Shown: positions 50,702 to 60,468, counted from the first letter of the stretch. The stretch: DNA of 64,000 nucleotides from Chlorogloeopsis sp. ULAP01 (GCF_030381805.1 NZ_JAUDRH010000006.1:310001-374000), one strand, 5' to 3'. A program made the numbers and translations. The notes: generated by a model from the sequence alone, not told the origin.

Positions 50702-53508
50702 TCTCGCTGCTCTACACCACCAACCACCGGCTTAACTCCAGTAAATGGATTTGTGCCACCAGTCCAATTAAAATCACTAATCCGGAAGCTAATACCACCT
50801 AATTCTAAAACTGGATTGTAACGCAAGGTGATGCCATAAGTGCGACGGCTATATTCCAAAATGTAGTCGGTGCTACGGCTTTCTCCCGTATCTATGTTAA
50901 CGGATGTTTGAAAACCAAGGCGAAATGGCCCGTAGATTTGCTGTGTAATTCCAACATTCAAGATTTTAGTATCCACAACGCGGTCGAACAAAAACGGAGA
51001 TTCACCACTGTTAAGTCCCTGGGAATAACTGACATTAAAAGCGGTATAGTCAAAAAAGGAACGTGAAAAATTTCCTAATTGCCCCTCTAAACCGATAGTG
51101 CCAAACAAAGAGTTTTGATTATCGCCGCTAGTGTAATAACTGGTAGTGCCAGTTACTCCAGCAAATGCTCGCAGGTAAGGAACAACTGGGTTTGGTGTGT
51201 ATCGTAAACCTTCTGTGGCAGTAGCTGCTAATGGTTTGCCTTGCCAGAGTAAAATTCCTCCATTTAAGGCAACGCTGGCTTGAGCACGTCCGAGTGAGAT
51301 GCGATCATTGTCTCGAATTGTTTCTAGTAAGTCTTGGCGATCGGTTCTGGCATTAATATACTGAGCACCTCCTTGATAGCTAAGGTTAATACCATTACCT
51401 AAAGGAATGACAGGAGAGGTGATCACGCCACCAAGACTACTCTGAACAGTTTGAAAACCAAGGGTACCGTTGTAGAGGCGATCGCGGTAACTGTACTCTA
51501 ATGCCAAAGTGTGGGGGTTTGTAATATCACCCAATAATTGACGCAATCGTAAACTTGCTCGCAGATTGTCTTCTAGTTGACTTAAGTCAAAACTATTTAA
51601 TCGCCCGCTACCCTCAACTGTTGTCCGTGGACTTAAAGTAGCATTGAGGCTTGTTCTTGCACCAAACAGCCCTGGAATATTACTAAAACCTTCTTCTACA
51701 ACCTTTTGAGCTAGAAATTGAGGTGTGAAGCTCCAGCTAACAGTTTCTGTACTGATGGGTTGGAAACTGCGCTCCACAAATAAACCACCTCTATCTTGGC
51801 CATCATAGCCAATAGAAGCTAATCCTGGGGTAACTTCACGTTCCCTGCGATCAAGCACTTGCTCATCTCTAGGTATGGGTACACTCAACCCTTGATCGAA
51901 TACTAAACGCTGTCCCTCTGTTTTAATGCGATCGCGTAGGGGAGTTTCTCGCGTCAAGGTGACTTTATTTGCCCTTAGAACTAATTCTGGAGGGGAAAAA
52001 GGATCATTGGTAATTTGAACATCTCTAGCTTGCCAGCCTTGTGGATAAAAATCAACGTGTGCAGCTTCAAAGCGCAATCGCCTAACTTGCCCTCCCTGTT
52101 GCTGCCCTGCTAAATTTCTAGCACGAGATCCGGTTCCGACACCAATATCAATTCCTCCTGGGCTTCCCGCCGTCAACGGTTGATTTTGTCTGATGCGATC
52201 GCTAATTGGACGAGCTGGTACTCCACTCGGTGTAATATCAGTAGGCAAGAAAGTAAAATCCTGTCCAACTGTGGGTATAAAAATTTCACCACTACCTGCT
52301 GTCAGTTCTCCACTATCTTGAATAAAGTTGTAAGTAAAACGCTCTCCCCGCAATAGTTGATCGCCCCTTGTCAGTGCCACATTTCCTTCACCAACGGCGA
52401 TCAAATTATCTAAATTTACTTGCAGGCGATCGGCATCCACCACTGCTCCATCAAAACGCACAACCACATTACCTTCTGCTGTCACTACCCGTCGTTGTTC
52501 GTCGTACTCCTGCCTATCTGCTATTACTTCAACTACTCTTCTATCTTGTGGAGGTGCTGTAGGTGGTTGAGTTGGTTGTGCTGGTGTAGTGTTTGGTGTT
52601 GTAGGTGCAGGCTGCGGAGGCTGTTGTGGAATATTAGGATCAGGCGTTGGTAATTGACTTGTAATGCTGCGAGACTTAAAGACTATAGTCGAGGGCTTTG
52701 GTGATTGGCTTGTTTTACTGTGGCTGTTGAATTGGATTTTGATGGGTTGTTGTGCCAGTTGAAAAGTTTCTGAGTTTTGAGAATTTGCAGTAGCTGTATC
52801 CTTTGGTTGAGTTGGGGTTAAATTTTCAGCCGATTGTTGTAACTCTGTTGGAGATAATTGATTTATTTGCCGATGGGGAGTTAAAATCCCATCTTCTATA
52901 AGTTGCAAGTTTGGGTTGGGGTAACATTGCCTCTCACAAACCCCCTGTTCCTCCGAACTTCTGAGCGGAGGTTTCCTCCGCACCTTTATGGGAAGCCGCT
53001 TCGCGTCTACAGAGTTCTCTCCGTTCCCTTTTCCCCATTCTCTTTGATTTGGCTGAGAGATTTCTATGCGCTGCACCGGATAACCAATAGACAACGGCTC
53101 ACCTAAAATCACTCTATTGTCGTTTGATTGGGCAAATTGGAGTGAGCGATCGCTAATAGACAAAGGCTCACCTAATGCCGCCGCATTTTTAGCAATAGTG
53201 GGATCTGAAAATGTAAACGGCAGGATTTCCTGCTGAGTCGGTGCAGGTAATGTCTTGGCAGCTAATAGTTCATCCTCACCTAACTGCGAAGAAGTGTATT
53301 GGTGTGGAGCATTGCCCGTATTGCTAGAAGTTTCCTTTTGTGGTGATTGTTGTTGCCCCTGAGAATTATCTTTGTTTACTGGTGCTTTGCTATCAGCATC
53401 GGTAGTTAATTTCAACTGGCGATCACTAAGGGCGATCGCTAGTAGATTCGTAGATTGTGGAGATTTGAGAACCAGAGGCGGAACGGGCGGCAGAAATGGA
53501 TGAAGCAT
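50698..53508 (-). CDS. DUF3769 / OstA-like outer-membrane beta-barrel protein
   Basis: A 936-residue protein. The first 320 residues are Gln/Pro/Ser-rich and disordered. Residues about 325-430 form an OstA/LptA-like domain (VVEVIADRQEYDEQRRVVTA, EGNVVVRFDGAVVDADRLQV, GDQLLRGERFTYNF). The last 350 or so residues are alternating beta strands typical of an LptD-type barrel (ALEYSYRDRLYNGTLGFQTV, GPFRLGFQTSVNIDTGESRS). It is probably the cyanobacterial LPS-insertion or envelope-lipid porin; the family link is firm, the function inferred. No clear signal peptide is visible at ATG 53508. Residues about 152-200 contain an in-frame repeat. Confidence 0.83.
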   Translation of the reverse strand: MLHPFLPPVPPLVLKSPQSTNLLAIALSDRQLKLTTDADSKAPVNKDNSQGQQQSPQKETSSNTGNAPHQYTSSQLGEDELLAAKTLPAPTQQEILPFTFSDPTIAKNAAALGEPLSISDRSLQFAQSNDNRVILGEPLSIGYPVQRIEISQPNQREWGKGNGENSVDAKRLPIKVRRKPPLRSSEEQGVCERQCYPNPNLQLIEDGILTPHRQINQLSPTELQQSAENLTPTQPKDTATANSQNSETFQLAQQPIKIQFNSHSKTSQSPKPSTIVFKSRSITSQLPTPDPNIPQQPPQPAPTTPNTTPAQPTQPPTAPPQDRRVVEVIADRQEYDEQRRVVTAEGNVVVRFDGAVVDADRLQVNLDNLIAVGEGNVALTRGDQLLRGERFTYNFIQDSGELTAGSGEIFIPTVGQDFTFLPTDITPSGVPARPISDRIRQNQPLTAGSPGGIDIGVGTGSRARNLAGQQQGGQVRRLRFEAAHVDFYPQGWQARDVQITNDPFSPPELVLRANKVTLTRETPLRDRIKTEGQRLVFDQGLSVPIPRDEQVLDRREREVTPGLASIGYDGQDRGGLFVERSFQPISTETVSWSFTPQFLAQKVVEEGFSNIPGLFGARTSLNATLSPRTTVEGSGRLNSFDLSQLEDNLRASLRLRQLLGDITNPHTLALEYSYRDRLYNGTLGFQTVQSSLGGVITSPVIPLGNGINLSYQGGAQYINARTDRQDLLETIRDNDRISLGRAQASVALNGGILLWQGKPLAATATEGLRYTPNPVVPYLRAFAGVTGTTSYYTSGDNQNSLFGTIGLEGQLGNFSRSFFDYTAFNVSYSQGLNSGESPFLFDRVVDTKILNVGITQQIYGPFRLGFQTSVNIDTGESRSTDYILEYSRRTYGITLRYNPVLELGGISFRISDFNWTGGTNPFTGVKPVVGGVEQRD
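52905..53050. repeat. In-frame repeat inside DUF3769 gene
   Basis: It contains gggaagccgcttcgcgtctac, the palindromic motif found in spacers at 13670, 15640 and 45470, next to cccctgttcctccgaacttc. It encodes a Lys/Arg-rich stretch (ENSVDAKRLPIKVRRKPPLR) with two Cys residues in an otherwise Cys-poor disordered region. Confidence 0.7.
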
Positions 53509-53670
53509 ATTTCAGCATAGTCAAGCAAACAAATAGCCAAATTAAGAGCCGGAAGGACTAATTAAAAATTTTGCCTTCCGACTTTGTGCCTTCTAAACTT
53601 TAAGCAAGCCGCCCCAAAGGCGTCTATTTCTGTTCTACCTTTAGGCAATTTTGGATAACTTGTCTCGATA

Positions 53671-53787
53671 TTACTCTAAGTCCCGACGACCGGGGTTGCG
53701 AGCTGGATCGTTTGACAAAAAGCCAAAAACAAACAGAGTTAAGAAGAAGGCAACAACAATATAAACGACGATTTTTAAAGTCAGCAT
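53671..53787 (-). CDS. psbI: Photosystem II reaction centre protein I
   Basis: A 38-residue single-helix protein: MLTLKIVVYIVVAFFLTLFV, then FGFLSNDPARNPGRRDLE. This is a full match to PsbI, which stabilises the D1 side of the PSII reaction centre. The gene is monocistronic here, about 160 bases upstream-to-downstream from the DUF3769 gene on the same strand. Confidence 0.97.
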   Translation of the reverse strand: MLTLKIVVYIVVAFFLTLFVFGFLSNDPARNPGRRDLE

Positions 53788-54460
53788 GAAAGATAGCTCC
53801 TTTGGCTATGAAAAATTTTTGAGTCTGCCATGCACATAGAGATAGCTACTTTATCTTACCCAAATCTCATTCTCTTTTTAGACAAGACTGGCATAAGTGA
53901 GGAGATAAACTCCACAGCTAGCTGAGTTGGGTACTTACCACTCACCCAGGTTATCTCATTTGATTATAGGAACAGGTTGCACTTTTACAGGAAAAGAGAT
54001 TGTCATGCTCTGTTGTAAGAGCTTCTTGTCATTGACTGACTAAACTTGATTCGTCACCTATAAACTGGTGCCTATTCTGACGTTTGTCCTGAGTAGATGT
54101 TTCCAGCTTTAAAATAAAGGTATATTTTTGACAATAAATTATTGGTCTCAAACAGCTAATTTTACAACTGTAATAATACTTACTTTTTAGTGACTAAAAG
54201 TACTATCTCTAGTGAAATTTCGCTAGATACATTTTTGTTATTCATGAGTAAAATTGAATACAAAAAGATTATTAGTTACCAGGTTAAACCTGGTAACTAT
54301 TTTGGTAAAAAGATGCTTCTAGACTTTTGTAAATTGGGAAAAATGTAATCAAATACACAACAGAATTATAAATTTCCCTGTGTATAATTATCTTCCTGCA
54401 TCTATTTTTGGTAAGGCTTTGGCTGCCTTAGTTAATAAAAAGCAGGATATATTTGCTGTT
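53788..54460. other. Spacer with one strong hairpin
   Basis: No gene was seen in about 670 bases. A perfect inverted repeat (agttaccagg-ttaa-acctggtaact, 54274-54298) lies downstream of the acyltransferase gene and may end its transcript, although no long T run follows. The promoter of psbI should lie just right of 53787. Confidence 0.5.
54274..54298. terminator. Perfect stem-loop downstream of acyltransferase gene
   Basis: Ten-to-eleven-base arms agttaccaggt / acctggtaact with a very short loop. It could work in either direction. It lies about 165 bases past the acyltransferase stop. Confidence 0.4.
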
Positions 54461-55177
54461 CTAAGATTTAGTCAATTTCATCTCTGATTCTCTAGGGTTG
54501 ATTTGTTGTTTACTAACTCTTTTTCTAACTACTTTTGCAGGTACCCCTACAGCAATAGAGAAGGAAGGGATATCTTTAGTAACAACAGCTCCTGCCCCAA
54601 TTACACTGCCTTTACCGATAGTGACTCCATCTAGAACTGTAACTCCATGCCCCAGCCAACAATCATCTTCAATAACAATTCCCTGGCGAGTTATACCTTG
54701 ATCTGCTATGTAACATAATGGATCTGCAAAAGTATGATTATTGGCAAATATCCCTGAATGGGCTGCAATTAAACACCGTTTTCCAATTTTAATATTTCCT
54801 GGGCCTGTAATAGAAACACCTGGACCGATAAAAGTATCTTGAGCAATTTGTATTGATGTATTGTCTAAACAACCAATATCAACATTTCTCTCAATAGCAA
54901 CTCCTTTTTCTAAGGAAAGTTTATTATTATTTCCTCTTGCATCTATACGAACACCTTTGAAAATATGCACACTATTGCCAATCTCAATACAATCAGCACC
55001 AAGAAATTCAACTCCATTTTGGATATAAACTGAACTACCAATTCGGGCAAAAATAAAACGGTATAGTAAGTTTCGCAGTTTTGGCCCGAAAACAATAGTT
55101 GGAAGTGCTCCTAAAAAGCTAATTAATAAAACTTCCTTAAAACGCTGCCATTTCTCAAAAATTTGTTGCTTATCCAT
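54461..55177 (-). CDS. Hexapeptide-repeat acyltransferase (left-handed beta-helix)
   Basis: A 238-residue protein with many hexapeptide turns (VEFLGADCIEIGNSVHIFKG, VDIGCLDNTSIQIAQDTFIG, PGVSITGPGNIKIGKRCLIA) and the catalytic region HSGIFANNHTFADP with DDCWLGHGVTVLDGVTIGKG near the end. This is the WbbJ/LacA-type O-acetyltransferase fold, usually acting on sugars of surface polysaccharides. Residues 15-40 are hydrophobic, suggesting membrane association. The ATG directly follows the TAG of the small upstream gene (tagatg), implying coupling. Confidence 0.88.
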   Translation of the reverse strand: MDKQQIFEKWQRFKEVLLISFLGALPTIVFGPKLRNLLYRFIFARIGSSVYIQNGVEFLGADCIEIGNSVHIFKGVRIDARGNNNKLSLEKGVAIERNVDIGCLDNTSIQIAQDTFIGPGVSITGPGNIKIGKRCLIAAHSGIFANNHTFADPLCYIADQGITRQGIVIEDDCWLGHGVTVLDGVTIGKGSVIGAGAVVTKDIPSFSIAVGVPAKVVRKRVSKQQINPRESEMKLTKS

Positions 55178-55381
55178 CTAATTTACTCTCCACTTTTTGG
55201 CTAACTGGTCAATTCGTGTTGTTAATCTGAACACCACTATCAATCTTGCAATTGTATGTAGATATTTATCAAAGATAAAACTTTTATTTTCTGAGGAATA
55301 AACAAAATTACAATCTAATTTTTCTTTGTCACTTTTAGTGTAATTTTGAAATTCGATGAGTTTTTGATAAATATCCAACAT
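55178..55381 (-). CDS. Small protein coupled to acyltransferase, possibly a truncated gene
   Basis: A 67-residue frame (MLDIYQKLIEFQNYTKSDKE ... ARLIVVFRLTTRIDQLAKKW) whose stop TAG abuts the acyltransferase ATG. Precise stop-start contact favours a real translated gene. No family was recognised. It could be the surviving C-terminal end of a longer gene, since the AT-rich DNA upstream holds no further coding sequence. Confidence 0.45.
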   Translation of the reverse strand: MLDIYQKLIEFQNYTKSDKEKLDCNFVYSSENKSFIFDKYLHTIARLIVVFRLTTRIDQLAKKWRVN

Positions 55382-56929
55382 ATATATACAAAGTTGGATT
55401 CTATTTACTTGCAGTTAATATCAAGTCTATTAGCGCAGAAAATTTAATAGGTAAAACTGGTAATAGTAAAATCAATATCTACTTGTAGAATTACCAATTT
55501 CTACTCCAGAAACTTGATAATAAAGGTTTTGCTACTAACAGAGCTTTGTAAGAGAATGTGAAAGTTAGGAACGTAAATAGCAGAGCTTCCCTTGCATTAG
55601 AGATAATTTTTAGCCCAGTTCAGTACCTAGAGGCTGCTACCATCAAAGTAGTAAAACACAAAAACAAATGATTAAAATCGACTTTTGTTTTGTGATTTCT
55701 CAAGCAAAAAGAAAATATTTATATTCACCTGCTAGTACATTCAGTAATGAATACTGAATCTGCAATACCATTTGCTGCTAGACAGTTTCAATCTTCTCGA
55801 CATTCACTTAGAAAAGTTGAAATTCAATCTCACTACATCTTTGGAAATATTTATTACCAACATGAGGTTCCTTGTCATTTGACCCAACAATGTAGCTGTT
55901 GAATTTTTAATACTCCTGCTTACGTACAACTAAACTTAGGGCGGAGTATCTCCTACCTCGGCCATCACATTCAACTTAACCGTAAATAGGTAAGCGCTTC
56001 CCCGATTTATGTGACGGCTTTCCTGCAGCCAGTTTGTATAAATTGCTGCTCTTATCATGATGTACGTAGATTACTACAGACCAACCAAATTACTTTTCTT
56101 TGTCTACAGATTATTTTTGAACAAAATTATGATTACCTATAGCATAAATCATTTCATTGCTACGAAATAAAAAATTAACTTAAAATTAACTTAAATATAT
56201 TTGGCTATTTTATTAAGTTAAGATGAAGCTAGGATTTAAATTGATCAATTCTAAATTTAAGTTAATTAACTTAATTGATAATTGTGTGTCAATTTAAATA
56301 CTTAGATATTTATCCTGGCATATTTAGAATCTATCTTTAGAATCTCTATTAATATTTCTTACTAGTTTGAATATATATTGACATCTATCTTGAGTATAAA
56401 TTCAAAAGAGCTAGCTGAATTGTAACTGTCGTAAGGATGGTTTAAACCTGATTAGATGTAAAACTGACAGGGAAATTTCCTTATTTTTTATAAAGATTAT
56501 TTTTTGCAAGCCTAATGTCTAATCACTATATGCTCATTGATACTTCTGGAAGTAGTGAGGTGTGATCGCTAGTAGATTCATTATTTGCTGTTCGGGTTTT
56601 TGACTCAAAGTCATTCTGAGTAAATTAGCTATAATTATCTTGGCTTTTGGCAATAAAAAGGATTGTTAATGCTGATTTGAGAGTTTTTGGGGTGTTAAAG
56701 ACTGAATTATTAACCTCAGTAACCACTATATAACTGCTGTTACGATAAATCATACAATTACTTGCTATCATAGCTGTTTACTTGTTGTTGACTGTTTTGA
56801 CAAGGATGAGAATTGTTTGCAAAACTTAACAATGTCAACGTTAGTTTGCAAACACAGTATAAAAAATTGGCAACATTAACAAAAGACAGACAACAATAGC
56901 GATAGCTAGACTTGGAGTTCTGCTTGCAT
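55382..56929. other. Long AT-rich intergenic region upstream of glgP
   Basis: About 1.5 kb without a convincing gene. A GC-richer island at about 55905-56060 contains an imperfect palindrome ggcggagtatctcctacc and gtaagcgcttcccc, and could be an insertion-sequence or RNA remnant. The stretch 56160-56400 is very AT-rich with repeated ttaagtta/aattaac motifs. Promoters for glgP should lie within the last few hundred bases. Confidence 0.45.
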
Positions 56930-59581
56930 ATGCAGCCAATTCGCACATTCAACGTCTCTCCTGCTTTGCCTCCGCGACTAGAACCTCTGCGGAAGCTTGC
57001 ATACAACCTGCATTGGGATTGGAACGTTGAGACTAAAGACTTATTTCGCCGTCTAGATCCCGATTTGTGGGAATCTAGCCATCACAATCCAGTTCTAATG
57101 CTGGGAACTATTAGCCAAATAAGGTTAACGGAAGTAGTAGAGGATGAAGGTTTTCTGGCACAAATGGATCGTGCCGCCTTGCAGCTAGAAGACTATCTTA
57201 AAGAGCGCACTTGGTATCAGAAAACGAGAGAAAAGGGATCGGGGGCTAGGGATAAGGGGCAAGGAGGACAAGGGATAAATTCTTCCTTGTCTTCTTTCGA
57301 TCCCAAATCCTCCATCCCCGATCCTCGATCCTCAGAATGTTATGCCTATTTTTCTGCTGAATTTGGGCTTGTAGATTGTCTGCCCATCTATTCTGGAGGC
57401 TTAGGGGTACTAGCTGGAGATCACCTGAAATCGGCTAGCGACTTGGGGCTGCCTTTGGTGGGAGTGGGCTTGCTGTACCAACAAGGTTACTTTGCTCAGT
57501 ATCTCAATGCTGATGGCTGGCAGCAGGAACGCTACCCAATCAACGACTTTTACAATATGCCTATACAGCTGGAACGCAATCCTGATGGTTCAGAACTGCG
57601 GATTGCGGTAGATTATCCAGGGCGCACTGTGTATGCCAGAGTTTGGCGCGTGCAGGTAGGCAGGGTACCGCTATATATGCTCGATACCAACATTGAACCC
57701 AACAATCCCTACGATCACGACATTACAGATCAATTGTACGGTGGAGATATTGATATGCGCATCCACCAGGAAATGATGTTGGGTATCGGCGGTGTGCGGA
57801 TGTTGAAAGCACTGGGATATAACGTTACTGCCTACCACATGAATGAAGGACACGCAGCGTTTTCTGCCCTAGAACGCATCCGCATCCTAATTCAGGAAGA
57901 AGGGGCGAGTTATGATGCAGCGAAACAGGTTGTAGCATCTACAAATATTTTTACCACCCATACACCAGTACCAGCTGGTATTGACTTGTTTCCTCCAGAC
58001 AAAGTTTTGCACTACTTGGGGCATTACGCAGATGTATTTGGTTTAAACAAAGACCAATTCTTAGCTCTGGGGCGGGAGAATACTGGGGATTTATCTGCGC
58101 CTTTTAGTATGGCAGTGTTGGCACTGAAAATGGCTACATTCTCTAATGGTGTGGCACAGCTGCATGGTACAGTATCGCGGCAGATGTTTAAAGATTTGTG
58201 GAAAGGCTTACCAGTAGAAGAAGTACCAATTAATGCTATTACTAACGGTGTTCATGCCCGCAGTTGCGTTGCTAAATTGACTCAGGAATTATACGATCGC
58301 TATTTAGGCCCCAATTGGTCATCTGCATCAACCGATCACCCATTGTGGGATCGTATGGATGCTATTCCTGATGAGGAGTTATGGCGAAATCACGAACGCT
58401 GTCGCTTGGATATGATTTTGTATGTGCGGGAGCGTCTAGTGAAACATTTGTACGATCGCAGCGCTTCTCCTAGCGAAATTGATCAAGCGCAAGAAGTTCT
58501 CGATCCTTATGTTCTCACTATTGGTTTTGCCCGCCGTTTTGCTACTTACAAACGCGCTACCCTGTGGATGCGAGATATTGAACGTATCAAGCGGCTGTTG
58601 TTGAGTAACAAACACCGTAAAGTGCAATTCGTCATTGCCGGAAAAGCTCACCCCAGAGATATTCCTGGCAAGGAGCTGATCCGCGACATTAATCATTTTA
58701 TTCGCGAACAAGGCTTAGAAAAACAAGTTGTATTTGTTCCCAATTACGACATATATATCTCCCGGTTGATGGTTGCGGGTTGTGATGTATGGTTAAATAC
58801 ACCGCGTCGTCCTCGCGAAGCTTCCGGTACAAGTGGCATGAAGGCAGCAATGAATGGATTGCCGAATTTAAGCGTGTTAGATGGCTGGTGGGATGAAGCA
58901 GATTACGTCCGTACTGGCTGGGCGATCGGACATGGCGAGATTTACGATGATCCCAATTATCAGGATCAAGTAGAAGCAAATGCTTTGTATGACTTATTAG
59001 AAAAAGAAGTTGTACCGTTGTTCTACGATCGCGATGCTGATGGCTTGCCCAGACACTGGATTGACAAAATGAAAGATGCAATCCGCTTGAATTGTCCGTA
59101 CTTCAATACGGCGCGGATGGTGGGAGAATACGCACAACGAGCATATTTCCCGGCAAGCGATCGCTACTTCACCCTGACTGAAGATGATTACACTCCCGCT
59201 AAAGAATTGGCAGATTGGAAAGCGAAACTTTATGAACACTGGTACGATATCAAAATTAAAGATGTTGATGTATCCTCAGGTACAGACATTAAAGTTAATC
59301 AAACTGTTGTTGTTAAAGCCAAGCTTGACTTAGCAACTCTCACAAACGATGACGTACAGGTAGAACTATACCAAGGTGCGATCGATGCCAATGGTGAGAT
59401 TGTCAATGGCATACCTGTAATTATGGAATATCAAGGAGAAGATACACAAGGCTTAAGTATTTACACTGCTAATGTCTTGTACACTACCTCTGGTTTGCAA
59501 GGCCTATCTTTGCGTGTATTACCTAAACATAAATACCTTTCGAGTTCTTATGAGCCAAGGTTGATTGTTTGGGCACAGTAA
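56930..59581 (+). CDS. glgP: Alpha-glucan phosphorylase (DUF3417 type, GT35)
   Basis: An 883-residue glycogen/maltodextrin phosphorylase of the type with an N-terminal DUF3417 domain (LRKLAYNLHWDWNVETKDLF). The core has YFSAEFGL, YSGGLGVLAGDHLKSASDLG, AYHMNEGHAAFSALERIRIL and the pyridoxal-phosphate lysine in GTSGMKAAMNG (about residue 638). It releases glucose 1-phosphate from glycogen. ATG at 56930 (MQPIRTFNVSPALPPRLEP) is preferred to a TTG 18 bases upstream. Residues about 100-135 are an in-frame low-complexity insertion placed just before ECYAYFSAEFGL. Confidence 0.95.
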   Translation: MQPIRTFNVSPALPPRLEPLRKLAYNLHWDWNVETKDLFRRLDPDLWESSHHNPVLMLGTISQIRLTEVVEDEGFLAQMDRAALQLEDYLKERTWYQKTREKGSGARDKGQGGQGINSSLSSFDPKSSIPDPRSSECYAYFSAEFGLVDCLPIYSGGLGVLAGDHLKSASDLGLPLVGVGLLYQQGYFAQYLNADGWQQERYPINDFYNMPIQLERNPDGSELRIAVDYPGRTVYARVWRVQVGRVPLYMLDTNIEPNNPYDHDITDQLYGGDIDMRIHQEMMLGIGGVRMLKALGYNVTAYHMNEGHAAFSALERIRILIQEEGASYDAAKQVVASTNIFTTHTPVPAGIDLFPPDKVLHYLGHYADVFGLNKDQFLALGRENTGDLSAPFSMAVLALKMATFSNGVAQLHGTVSRQMFKDLWKGLPVEEVPINAITNGVHARSCVAKLTQELYDRYLGPNWSSASTDHPLWDRMDAIPDEELWRNHERCRLDMILYVRERLVKHLYDRSASPSEIDQAQEVLDPYVLTIGFARRFATYKRATLWMRDIERIKRLLLSNKHRKVQFVIAGKAHPRDIPGKELIRDINHFIREQGLEKQVVFVPNYDIYISRLMVAGCDVWLNTPRRPREASGTSGMKAAMNGLPNLSVLDGWWDEADYVRTGWAIGHGEIYDDPNYQDQVEANALYDLLEKEVVPLFYDRDADGLPRHWIDKMKDAIRLNCPYFNTARMVGEYAQRAYFPASDRYFTLTEDDYTPAKELADWKAKLYEHWYDIKIKDVDVSSGTDIKVNQTVVVKAKLDLATLTNDDVQVELYQGAIDANGEIVNGIPVIMEYQGEDTQGLSIYTANVLYTTSGLQGLSLRVLPKHKYLSSSYEPRLIVWAQ
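57227..57334. repeat. In-frame repeat inside glgP
   Basis: Purine-rich aaaagggatcgggggctagg and gataaggggcaaggaggac, then a complementary pyrimidine-rich half (cccaaatcctccatccccg). It encodes EKGSGARDKGQGGQG and a Ser/Pro-rich stretch. It matches spacer sequence such as 59582-59620 (ggggctagggattagggac). Confidence 0.75.
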
Positions 59582-59697
59582 AGGGACTAGGGGGCTAGGG
59601 ATTAGGGACTAGGAAGAGGAGCAGAGGAGCAAAAACGTGATTCACAATTCCCTTTGTCCCCCCATCCTCTTTCTCCGTGTCCCCGCGTCACCACGTC
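59582..59697. repeat. Purine/pyrimidine-rich spacer repeat
   Basis: It starts with agggactagggggctaggg and ends with ccgtgtccccgcgtcaccac, two halves that are partly complementary. It separates the convergent glgP and DUF429 genes and is the same repeat type found in frame inside glgP and mutS. Confidence 0.65.
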
Positions 59698-60468
59698 TCA
59701 CCTTCTTTGCGTCTTTATCCCACTCTCCCCCTCCCCCACTCCTCTTCTCTGCGGGATGACAATGTAGCCTGTGGTGCGATCGCCTAGCACCAGGTTACGT
59801 TTTTCACCCCAGTACCACCAGTAGGCAGCGACATAAGCGCAAATTAGGCTATCGAGTTTATCTTCAGCAGCTTTGAGTGCCGCACCAGTAGAAGATAAAA
59901 GAATAAATTCTTGGTTTTTACAAAAGCATAGGCTTGGTTCTAGCAAGGGTAGAGTTTTTGTAATGTAATCTTGGAGTTTTATAAGTTCTAAACGGCGCTC
60001 GGCGAGGCGTCCTTTTTTGTATTTAAGAATTCGTTCTAAGCCAAATAGATGCACTATTGCTGGGTGGGGAAAAACTTCAATTTGATATCTGCCAAATTTT
60101 TGTGGTTCGATGGTAGGTGCGTGATCAAAACCCTTAGATTCTAGTTCTAAGCCAAATTTAACCGTGCGTTCTGCAAAAGGTAAGTTGAGATTGGCTGGGT
60201 AGCATCCTGCATGATATTTCCCAAAATACTTATGAGTGAGTTTGTCGGGTAGGCGACTGCCGGTTGCGTTAGGGATGATAGTAGGTGCGTCTACAGCAAT
60301 AATGCCACTTTCTTCTGGCTGTACCCAATGATCAATCCAAGTCAGAATGTCTGCTATTTGTTCTTTGCGATCAATTTCAAGTATTTGTAGTTGATTTTTT
60401 TTCCACTCCAAGCAACACAGCCCACTTGGTTGCGATTTCCAGCCTAAATCTATGCCCAAAAATTTCAT
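59698..60468 (-). CDS. DUF429 domain protein
   Basis: A 256-residue protein with an RNase H-like start, MKFLGIDLGWKSQPSGLCCL. Further features are IIAVDAPTIIPNATGSRLPD, GCYPANLNLPFAERTVKFGL, EVFPHPAIVHLFGL and LDSLICAYVAAYWWYWGE, all typical of DUF429. Enzymatic role is unknown; the Asp residues of GIDLG, VDAP and D-LICA suggest a nuclease-like metal site. The C-terminal 20 residues run into repeat DNA and are low-complexity. Confidence 0.87.
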   Translation of the reverse strand: MKFLGIDLGWKSQPSGLCCLEWKKNQLQILEIDRKEQIADILTWIDHWVQPEESGIIAVDAPTIIPNATGSRLPDKLTHKYFGKYHAGCYPANLNLPFAERTVKFGLELESKGFDHAPTIEPQKFGRYQIEVFPHPAIVHLFGLERILKYKKGRLAERRLELIKLQDYITKTLPLLEPSLCFCKNQEFILLSSTGAALKAAEDKLDSLICAYVAAYWWYWGEKRNLVLGDRTTGYIVIPQRRGVGEGESGIKTQRR

